Below, in pieces: positions 6,956-12,883 of a stretch of DNA of 12,883 nt. The first letter of the stretch is position 1; the number at the start of each line of letters is the position of its first letter. The DNA is taken from the NCBI GenBank assembly GCA_002352185.1, contig DEHY01000011.1:12327-25209 (forward strand), given 5' to 3'. The notes below the pieces were generated by a model. The model saw nothing but the letters and a program-made list of their open reading frames with translations, did not search any database and was not told the origin of the DNA. This DNA is from Competibacteraceae bacterium UBA2788 (GTDB lineage: Bacteria; Pseudomonadota; Gammaproteobacteria; Competibacterales; Competibacteraceae). The position numbers and the translations under genes are program-made.

Positions 6956-7414
6956 ATGAAACTGAAAATCGGCGATCCCGCCCCCATGTTCACCGCCACC
7001 ACCGATAGCGGCGCCATTAATCTGGCGAATTATCTCGGCAAGAAGCTGGTGCTGTACTTCTACCCGATGGACGACACCCCCGGCTGCACCAAGCAGGCCT
7101 GCTCTCTGCGCGATCACTACGGAGAAATCCGGGACCGGGGCGCCGCCGTTCTCGGCGTGTCCACCCAGGACGACGCTTCCCACCAGCGTTTCACCACCAA
7201 GTATCAGCTCAACTTCCCGCTGGTGGCCGACACCGACGGCGCCATCGGCAAGGCTTACGGCGCTGTGGGCGACGGCTTCCTGGGCGCAGCGATGAATCTG
7301 ATGGGCATGGCCAGCCGCATTACCTTCATCATTGACGAAAACGGCCACATCGCCCACATCATTGACAAGCCCGATTGCGCCAACCACGCCGAAGAAGTCC
7401 TCAAGTTGCTGTAG
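6956..7414 (+). CDS. bcp: Thioredoxin-dependent thiol peroxidase, BCP/PrxQ-type peroxiredoxin
   Basis: A 152-residue peroxiredoxin that reduces hydrogen peroxide and organic (including lipid) hydroperoxides using thioredoxin. The active-site stretch reads FYPMDDTPGCTKQAC. Cys44 is the peroxidatic residue and Cys49, five residues on, the resolving one, which is the atypical 2-Cys PrxQ arrangement. Length and the N-terminal IGDPAP motif fit BCP. A third Cys (in KPDCANH near the C-terminus) has no standard role. The ATG at 6956 is preceded by GTGAGAG. The gene stands between the reductase (213-base gap) and the phosphatase (106-base gap), so it may be transcribed alone. A role in protecting stored lipids from peroxidation is plausible but only contextual. 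Confidence 0.94.
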   Translation: MKLKIGDPAPMFTATTDSGAINLANYLGKKLVLYFYPMDDTPGCTKQACSLRDHYGEIRDRGAAVLGVSTQDDASHQRFTTKYQLNFPLVADTDGAIGKAYGAVGDGFLGAAMNLMGMASRITFIIDENGHIAHIIDKPDCANHAEEVLKLL

Positions 7415-7520
7415 GATCAGCGCACACCGGCATCACTCCCTTGCGCGCCGACATTTTGGGTGGTTTATCCCTGATCGTCGGGTAACATAAGGGCATTGCC
7501 GTCAGAGTGCGGGGATCGTT

Positions 7521-8417
7521 GTGAATTCGCGCCAGCCTCCACGCGATCCCTCCTTCAACCACCCGCCGCTCATCCGCCACGCTGCTGAAGATGCCACCAT
7601 GACCCTCCACACCTCCAACCCTCCCCGCCTATGGCAGTGGGGCGGCGCCAGCCAGCAGGGCGGACGCCACGAACAGCAGGATCGCTGGGCCGTTTTCCAG
7701 CCGCCCGGAAAGAATGGCCTTCTGGCTATTCTGGCGGATGGCATGGGCGGTCATGTGGGTGGCGCTCTGGGCGCGCAGATCGTGATTGATGTGGCCCGCG
7801 ATTTCATCCAGAACCCGCCGGCGGCGCTGCGCGCCAATCCGTCCGCCGAACTTGATCGCCTCTGTCGACGCATGCACGAGACCATCAACCGCCAGTCGGA
7901 AACCGCCCGCAGCACGGTGGTTATGGTCTGGATTGACCGCAATCAGGCCCACTGGCTGAATATCGGCGACAGCCGGCTCTATCATTTCCGGGATGGGCAG
8001 CGCCTGATGCGCACCCGCGATCACTCCGCCGTGCAGTTACTCATGGATTTGGGTGAAATCCAAGAATCCGAAATGGCGACGCATCCCGCACAGAACCGGC
8101 TCTATCGCTCTATGGGTGGTGAGGATGCGCCCAAACCCGATTTGGGCCGATTTTCAATCCGTGCGGGCGATCTGCTGGCGCTGTGTTCGGATGGCGTCTG
8201 GGAGCATGTGACCGAATCCCAAATATGGATCGCCGCCCTTGCCAACAGCCCCGATGCTGCCGCCCGGCTGTTGACCGAGCAGGCGGCGCAGCGCGGCGGC
8301 GCGGCGGCTGACAACGCAACGCTGGTGCTATTGCGCACGGACCCGAATGGCGTTGACGCTTCATCCGGCTGGCTGCAGCGCCTGTCGGCAGGGTTTGCAT
8401 CCTGGTTCGGTCGTTAG
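7521..8417 (+). CDS. PP2C-type (PPM) serine/threonine protein phosphatase
   Basis: A soluble metal-dependent phosphatase, 298 residues from GTG at 7521. The metal-binding aspartates of the PPM family are visible: Asp54 in QQDRW, Asp73-Gly74 in ADGMGGH, Asp224 in SDGVW and Asp264-Asn265 in ADNATL; the IGDSRLY strand is also present. The catalytic domain begins near residue 37, so the first 26 Pro/His-rich residues are not part of the fold. A start at ATG 7599 (272 residues) is an alternative; GTG 7521 has GGGG 6 bases upstream, whereas 7599 has only a weak GAAG. The kinase gene begins 64 bases downstream on the same strand. The natural inference is that this enzyme dephosphorylates the kinase or its targets. 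Confidence 0.92.
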   Translation: MNSRQPPRDPSFNHPPLIRHAAEDATMTLHTSNPPRLWQWGGASQQGGRHEQQDRWAVFQPPGKNGLLAILADGMGGHVGGALGAQIVIDVARDFIQNPPAALRANPSAELDRLCRRMHETINRQSETARSTVVMVWIDRNQAHWLNIGDSRLYHFRDGQRLMRTRDHSAVQLLMDLGEIQESEMATHPAQNRLYRSMGGEDAPKPDLGRFSIRAGDLLALCSDGVWEHVTESQIWIAALANSPDAAARLLTEQAAQRGGAAADNATLVLLRTDPNGVDASSGWLQRLSAGFASWFGR

Positions 8418-8481
8418 CACTCCCCTGTTTTCCCTGATCGCTGCCCTGCACGCTCATCATATTTACTGAAAGGGAAGACCG

Positions 8482-11124
8482 ATGGCTGAGGAAACCAACG
8501 CGCTGCCCACCGGCTATAGCCTGCACCGTTATCAGATTGAAGGCGTGCTGGGCGCCGGCGGTTTCGGCATTACCTACAAGGCCATGCACGAAGCGCTGGA
8601 AAACGAAGTCGCCATCAAGGAGTATTTCCCGGCGGAGTGGGCCTACCGCGATCACAACGGCACCACCGTCCGCGCCAATGCCCAAGGCCAGATCCCGGCC
8701 CGGAGCGGCGAGCCGCCGTGTTACGAATGGGGATTGCAGCGGTTCCTCGACGAAGCCAAGATTCTGGTGCAAATCAACCACCCCGGCGTGGTGCGGGTGC
8801 GCGATTACTTCACCATGAACGGCAGCGCCTACATCGTGATGGAATACGAGGAGGGCGAATCACTGAGTACGTCATTGCAGCGCGGCGGAATTCTGCCGGA
8901 GCCGGACCTGCTTCGCCTGCTGGGCGATGTCCTGCCGGCGCTGGAGGCCGTCCACACCCAAGGTTACCTGCACCGCGATCTCAAACCCAGCAACCTGTAC
9001 GTCCGTAAAAGTGACAACCGTGTCATCCTGATTGACTTCGGTGCCGCCCGTCAGGCGCTGGGGCGGCGCACCCGCAGCGTCACCAGCGTCGTCACGCCCG
9101 GCTACTCTCCCATTGAGCAATACGTTACGGTCGGCGATGACTATGGCCCCTGGACCGACCTTTACGCGCTCGGTGCGGTGCTGTATCGCTGCATCACCGG
9201 CGCGCCGCCCATCGAAGCGCCCGGTCGAGTACTCAAGGATCCGGTACACCCGGCTATCGAAGTTGGCGCCGGACTGTATTCACGCGGTTTATTGTATACG
9301 GTTGACCAGGCACTGGCGGTCCGTCCCGAAGATCGCTTCCAAAGCGTAGCCGCCATGCGGGAGTCGTTGCAGGCCACCGATCCGGCGAATATTGCGGCGG
9401 ATTTTTCTCAACTGCCGCCTATCCACTCCGAGTTCCTGGATTTACCCTCATCGATAAGCGCAGCGCGTTTTGGCTCCGCCGTGGCGGGTTCGGAATCGTC
9501 AGCGTCATCAACCCGCGCCAATTGGCCGGGGGGCGCCAACCAGACACCGGATCATCCGCCAGCGCTGGACATGTTGCACCCTTCCCGCCGGGCCGACTCC
9601 CGCCCAGCCACCGGTGGTTCCGATCTTGACGGGACCCTTGCGGGCCGCGCACCGTCCCTGTCCCAACCCGAGCGGTTCGAATTGCACTCGGTGACTCCAC
9701 AAACTACGCCAGCCGACGCCGCCTTGCCGTTGCTGGAAAATGTATGGGATCATCTGGACGAATTCGCGCTGCCGTCAATCCCCAATCAGCCTGATGCGAC
9801 TGAGACCGAAGCAGTGTCCCAACCCCAGTCGCGACCCTCAACCCCCCTGCTCAAACGCTCGCCACAGTCAGCAGTCACCTACCTGAAAAAAGCCCCGCTG
9901 TCCCGGCGAAACAGCATCCCCAGCAATCGTCTGCTGGAAACACCGACTTCCACTTCTGCTCCGATTTCCACGGATCGTAGCGAGTCAGCTCCTTCGTCGC
10001 CCTCGGCGGTGGTGGAATCCGGTCCGGTTCGATCCATCCACTGGACGCGGGTGCTGCTTACGGTCTTCGCCGTATCGGGTTTGTCGGGAACGGGAATTCT
10101 CGCCTATGAGTATTTCAAGACGCTCCAGGAACAGCATCACCAGGAAACGACCGTTCAGCAACAGCAGGAAACAACGCAGCGCGGCGAGGAAGAAGCCCAG
10201 CGCCGCGAGGCGGAAATCGCCGGTCACATCGACCAGGCCCGCCGGGCCATCACCAATAAGAACTGGGCGCTGGCCGATCATTATCTGAATCGGGCGGCGA
10301 CCCTGGATTCCGGCCATCTGGCTATAGCTACCGTCCGTGCCGAGTTGCTGGCGGCCCAGCAGCCCAGCGCCAACACCAAAACCCGAACCGATCCCATCAC
10401 GGGACTGGAACTCAGTTGGGTCGAGGGCGGTTGTTTCAACATGGGCAGTCCCGCCGCTGAACGGGATCGCAATAGCGACGAAACATTGCACCAGGTCTGC
10501 ATCAAAGGGTTCTGGATCGGCAAGACTGAAGTTACCAACAGTCAATACCGGCGCTTCAAACCCGGCTACAGCAGCGGCGTCTTCCAGGGGCGCTCCCTGA
10601 ATGGCGATACTCAGCCCGTGGTCAATTTGAACTGGGACGACGCCATCGCTTTCGCCGAGTGGCTTTCGTGGGAGGCTGGCGCCGGCAAGCGATTCCGGTT
10701 GCCCACCGAAGCCGAGTGGGAACGCGCCGCCCGGGCCGGCACGGCGACCCGTTATTATTGGGGCAACGACATTGACCCGCGCTACGCCAATTTTTCCGAC
10801 CGTAACGACCCGACCGGCGCTTCCATCGGCAGTCTGGATGATGGACAAGCGATCACCGCGCCGGTCGGCAGTTATCCGCCGAACGCCTTGGAACTGCGCG
10901 ATATGGCTGGCAATGTCCGGGAGTGGACCTGCTCGGAATACGATTCGAGCTACAGTGGCGCGGAACAGCGCTGTTCAACCCGGCGCTCCAACGAAGGCCA
11001 GCGGGTGGTGCGCGGCGGTTCCTGGAACAGCGGCGCCGGCGAATTGCGATCTGCGGTGCGTCTGCCCCGCAAACCCGGCTCTCAAGACGCCATGACCGGC
11101 TTCCGGGTCGTTATGGAAGAGTGA
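8482..11124 (+). CDS. Transmembrane Ser/Thr protein kinase with C-terminal FGE/SUMF1-like domain
   Basis: An 880-residue protein in four parts. Residues about 17-290 form a Hanks-type kinase: GAGGFG glycine loop at 24-29, ATP-binding Lys46 (AIKEYFP), catalytic HRDLKPSN at 164-171 and DFG at 185-187, all intact. Residues about 305-515 are a Ser/Thr/Pro-rich, probably disordered linker. A single hydrophobic segment at about 524-541 should span the membrane, followed by a Gln/Glu-rich coiled coil (about 545-585). Residues about 641-879 are a formylglycine-generating-enzyme-like domain (MGSP, RLPTEAEWERAARAG, MAGNVREWT, RVVRGGSW), expected outside the cytoplasm. The segment after RGGSW has no cysteine, so the catalytic Cys pair of true FGE is missing and the domain is more likely a ligand-binding or sensor module. 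Cys651, 673, 817 and 831 could form disulfides. The ATG has AGGGAAG upstream. It forms a pair with the preceding PP2C phosphatase. Confidence 0.93.
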   Translation: MAEETNALPTGYSLHRYQIEGVLGAGGFGITYKAMHEALENEVAIKEYFPAEWAYRDHNGTTVRANAQGQIPARSGEPPCYEWGLQRFLDEAKILVQINHPGVVRVRDYFTMNGSAYIVMEYEEGESLSTSLQRGGILPEPDLLRLLGDVLPALEAVHTQGYLHRDLKPSNLYVRKSDNRVILIDFGAARQALGRRTRSVTSVVTPGYSPIEQYVTVGDDYGPWTDLYALGAVLYRCITGAPPIEAPGRVLKDPVHPAIEVGAGLYSRGLLYTVDQALAVRPEDRFQSVAAMRESLQATDPANIAADFSQLPPIHSEFLDLPSSISAARFGSAVAGSESSASSTRANWPGGANQTPDHPPALDMLHPSRRADSRPATGGSDLDGTLAGRAPSLSQPERFELHSVTPQTTPADAALPLLENVWDHLDEFALPSIPNQPDATETEAVSQPQSRPSTPLLKRSPQSAVTYLKKAPLSRRNSIPSNRLLETPTSTSAPISTDRSESAPSSPSAVVESGPVRSIHWTRVLLTVFAVSGLSGTGILAYEYFKTLQEQHHQETTVQQQQETTQRGEEEAQRREAEIAGHIDQARRAITNKNWALADHYLNRAATLDSGHLAIATVRAELLAAQQPSANTKTRTDPITGLELSWVEGGCFNMGSPAAERDRNSDETLHQVCIKGFWIGKTEVTNSQYRRFKPGYSSGVFQGRSLNGDTQPVVNLNWDDAIAFAEWLSWEAGAGKRFRLPTEAEWERAARAGTATRYYWGNDIDPRYANFSDRNDPTGASIGSLDDGQAITAPVGSYPPNALELRDMAGNVREWTCSEYDSSYSGAEQRCSTRRSNEGQRVVRGGSWNSGAGELRSAVRLPRKPGSQDAMTGFRVVMEE

Positions 11125-11148
11125 GCCGCCGCCGGGCTGGAGCGTGAC

Positions 11149-11161
11149 CCGGCATCGCCGG
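11149..11161. terminator. Weak hairpin between the convergent kinase and hydratase genes
   Basis: CCGGC and GCCGG separated by ATC form a 5-bp GC stem in the 51-base gap between two converging genes. There is no T-tract on either strand, so intrinsic termination is doubtful. It is listed as the only structure seen in the gap. Confidence 0.2.
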
Positions 11162-11175
11162 ATTGGGCGGCGAAC

Positions 11176-11634
11176 TCAGGATTTGTTGCGGCGGCTCACC
11201 ATGAAGGTGGCGTTGCCTTCCACCACAACCTGATCGGCCACGGTGCAAAGGGTACTCATGATCACCCGGCGCCGTTCCGGGATGATTTCCTGGATGGTGC
11301 AGGTGGCGGTGACGGTATCGCCGATGCGCACCGGCGCCTTGAAGCGCAATTGCTGATCCACATAGATCGAACCCGGCCCCGGCAGACGGGTGCCCGCCAC
11401 GCAGGAAATGAGGCCGGCGCAGAACATGCCGTGGGCGATGCGGGTCTTGAACTGGGTGCGCGCGGCGAACACCTCGTTGCAATGCACCGGGTTGTTGTCG
11501 CCGGTCAGCCCCGCGAACATCACCACATCGGTTTCGGTGACGGTCTTGGCGTGAGAGGCGCTCATGCCCACTTCCAGATCTTCCAGATAGTAGCCGTGGA
11601 TGCTGTCGTTATAGCCTTCATGGGTCGAGTACAT
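11176..11634 (-). CDS. MaoC-family (R)-specific enoyl-CoA hydratase / hydroxyacyl dehydratase
   Basis: A 152-residue single-hotdog MaoC protein. The hydratase-2 motif is present as FAGLTGDNNPVH, with the catalytic pair Asp46 and His51, followed by the usual RIAHGMF and FKAPVRIGD segments. Such enzymes hydrate trans-2-enoyl-CoA to (R)-3-hydroxyacyl-CoA, linking beta-oxidation to PHA synthesis (PhaJ activity); others serve as dehydratases in different CoA pathways, so no symbol is given. The ATG at 11634 was chosen because GGAG lies about 7 bases upstream and the conserved YYLEDLEVG segment follows soon after. An in-frame extension to 11733 adds a Cys/Trp-rich stretch unlike the family. It is divergent from etfB across 189 bases and convergent with the kinase gene. 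A phasin gene about 9 kb away supports, but does not prove, a PHA role. Confidence 0.88.
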   Translation of the reverse strand: MYSTHEGYNDSIHGYYLEDLEVGMSASHAKTVTETDVVMFAGLTGDNNPVHCNEVFAARTQFKTRIAHGMFCAGLISCVAGTRLPGPGSIYVDQQLRFKAPVRIGDTVTATCTIQEIIPERRRVIMSTLCTVADQVVVEGNATFMVSRRNKS

Positions 11635-11823
11635 GCATTTCTCCAGATGAGGGGGGCGGGCGCATAGCCTACACCAGCGGCAGAGGCGTGGCGAAACTTC
11701 CGTCCAGCCGCATAGCCAATAAATGCATTGCATCGCCAGGAGGGACTAAATACCATGTTCCACTAGGGTTTAGCGCCATTCCAAAATTCCAGAACGCAGA
11801 CACTCTCAACCCAAAGGTGAACA

Positions 11824-12573
11824 ATGAAAATTCTAGTCGCGGTAAAACGGGTGGTTGATTACAACGTCAAGGTTCGAGCCAAGGCGGACGGTTCCGGGGT
11901 GGAAACCGCCAATGTCAAGATGTCCATGAATCCGTTCGATGAGATTGCGGTGGAGGAAGCAATCCGCTTGCAGGAAGCGGGAGCGGCCAAGGAGATCGTG
12001 GCGGTCTCGCTGGGCGTCGCCGCCTGTCAGGACACGATCCGCACCGCGCTGGCGATGGGTGCCGACCGGGGCATCCTGGTGGAAACCGATGTCGAGCTGC
12101 AACCGCTGGCGGTCGCCAAACTGCTCAAGGCGGTGGTCGAGCAGGAAAAACCCGATCTGATCATCCTCGGCAAGCAGGCCATTGACGACGACGCCAACCA
12201 GACCGGCCAGATGCTGGCGGCGCTGCTGGGCCGGCCGCAAGGCGCCTTTGCCTCCAAGGTCGAGGTCGGCGCCGGCGCGGTCAACGTCACCCGCGAAGTG
12301 GATGGCGGGCTGGAAACCGTGGCGCTGAAGCTGCCGGCGGTAATTACTGCCGACCTGCGGTTGAACGAGCCACGCTTCGTCAAGTTGCCTAACATCATGA
12401 AAGCCAAGAAAAAGCCGCTGGCCGTATTCAAACCGGCGGATTTGGGCGTGGATGCCGCGCCACGCTTGATCACCCTTAAGGTGCAGGAGCCGCCCAAACG
12501 GCAGGCGGGCATCAAGGTTGATACTGTCGCTACTCTGGTCGACAAACTCCACAATGAAGCGCACGCCATCTAA
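11824..12573 (+). CDS. etfB: Electron transfer flavoprotein beta subunit
   Basis: A 249-residue EtfB, the AMP-binding subunit of the soluble heterodimeric flavoprotein that accepts electrons from acyl-CoA dehydrogenases and passes them to ETF:quinone oxidoreductase. Landmarks are the N-terminal [28 protein letters not shown], the nucleotide-site segment [14 protein letters not shown] (about 116-129) and the dehydrogenase recognition loop [10 protein letters not shown] at 188-197, almost the same as in mitochondrial ETF beta. This makes it a group I (beta-oxidation) ETF rather than a nitrogen-fixation or bifurcating type. The ATG follows AAGGTG at a normal distance. The etfA start is 18 bases after its stop, so the two form an operon. 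The 189-base divergent region upstream holds an AATGCATT palindrome near 11719 and no clear promoter. Confidence 0.97.
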   Translation: MKILVAVKRVVDYNVKVRAKADGSGVETANVKMSMNPFDEIAVEEAIRLQEAGAAKEIVAVSLGVAACQDTIRTALAMGADRGILVETDVELQPLAVAKLLKAVVEQEKPDLIILGKQAIDDDANQTGQMLAALLGRPQGAFASKVEVGAGAVNVTREVDGGLETVALKLPAVITADLRLNEPRFVKLPNIMKAKKKPLAVFKPADLGVDAAPRLITLKVQEPPKRQAGIKVDTVATLVDKLHNEAHAI

Positions 12574-12591
12574 CGCCTTAGGTAACGAGTC

Positions 12592-12883
12592 ATGAGCATT
12601 CTGGTTATTGCCGAACACGATAACGCCACCCTCAAGGCGGCCACTCTGAACACCATCACCGCCGCCACGCAACTCGGCAGCGATATCGCCGTGCTGGTGG
12701 CCGGTCACGGCTGCGGTACAGTCGCTGAGGCTGCCGCCCAAGTCGCCGGCGTCAAAAAAGTGCTGCGGGCCGATGCACCGCACTATGCCCATCAGCTGGC
12801 CGAGAATATGGCGGCGCTGGTGGTCAGCCTGGCCGGCGGTTACAGCCACATCCTGGCCCCCTCGACCGCCAGCGGCAAGAATA
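12592..12883 (+). CDS. etfA: Electron transfer flavoprotein alpha subunit, N-terminal part (3' end outside window)
   Basis: The frame opens with ATG at 12592 and is still open at the window edge, giving 97 residues of a protein normally a little over 300 long. The N-terminus MSILVIAEHDNATLKAATLNT and the segments around ILAPSTASGKN are typical of the EtfA N-terminal domain, which packs against EtfB. The C-terminal FAD-binding domain lies outside the window. It is cotranscribed with etfB (18-base gap); an AGG about 9 bases upstream can serve as ribosome site. The cut is a window boundary, not evidence of a broken gene. Confidence 0.96.
   Translation, partial: MSILVIAEHDNATLKAATLNTITAATQLGSDIAVLVAGHGCGTVAEAAAQVAGVKKVLRADAPHYAHQLAENMAALVVSLAGGYSHILAPSTASGKN

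Noticed and set aside
7521..11124. PppA/PpkA-type regulatory pair of a type VI secretion system
   Set aside because: No secretion genes nearby, and the kinase ends in an FGE-like domain rather than the von Willebrand A domain of Pseudomonas PpkA.
10381..11124. Active formylglycine-generating enzyme acting on a sulfatase
   Set aside because: No cysteine pair after the RGGSW motif, and no sulfatase gene in the window.
11635..11733. N-terminal extension of the MaoC hydratase to an upstream in-frame start
   Set aside because: The added 33 residues are Cys/Trp/Arg-rich and unlike the family; the ATG at 11634 has a good ribosome site.
1..12883. CRISPR array, tRNA/rRNA gene, prophage or transposon
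   Set aside because: No regularly spaced repeats, tRNA-like cloverleaf, integrase/transposase motifs or terminal repeats seen by eye; coding density and composition look uniform.

Overview
The window comes from a GC-rich proteobacterium. Gene content suggests a gammaproteobacterium that stores carbon as lipid or polyester inclusions. The fatty acyl-CoA reductase resembles the bifunctional enzyme of Marinobacter, and a PHA-type phasin lies nearby. An affiliation with the Competibacter/Contendobacter group (glycogen- and PHA-accumulating organisms) fits, but this is inference from gene content, not a sequence match.

Layout. Bases 1-386 hold the C-terminal part of a TetR-family regulator (+). 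It converges on a three-gene minus-strand cluster read from about 3.68 kb down to 0.41 kb: a wax ester synthase/diacylglycerol acyltransferase (WS/DGAT), a granule-associated phasin, and a patatin-like lipase. Divergent from the WS/DGAT gene is a small acyl-CoA-binding protein (3862-4122, +). Next comes an unrecognised membrane-anchored helical protein (4152-4637, -). Divergent from that is a 662-residue two-domain fatty acyl-CoA reductase (4754-6742, +). Together these genes contain the parts to bind acyl-CoA, reduce it to fatty alcohol, esterify the alcohol, coat the inclusion and hydrolyse stored lipid.

The next block is a PrxQ/BCP-type peroxiredoxin (6956-7414, +), then a PP2C phosphatase (7521-8417, +) directly followed by a transmembrane Ser/Thr kinase with a C-terminal FGE/sulfatase-modifying-factor-like domain (8482-11124, +). 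The phosphatase and kinase look like a signalling pair. Convergent with the kinase is a MaoC-type hydratase (11176-11634, -) that could supply (R)-3-hydroxyacyl-CoA for PHA. Divergent from the hydratase starts the electron transfer flavoprotein operon: etfB complete, etfA cut by the window end. Its product takes electrons from acyl-CoA dehydrogenases. The window as a whole therefore centres on acyl-CoA flux: storage as wax ester/TAG or PHA, and beta-oxidation.

Coding density is high. No stretch without a gene exceeds about 215 bases; the longest are 6743-6955, 11635-11823 and 3678-3861. I saw no tRNA, rRNA, CRISPR array, insertion sequence or phage gene. The best candidate for something under-described is the combined wax-ester/phasin/lipase locus with its unknown membrane-anchored partner, followed by the PP2C plus kinase-FGE-like pair.
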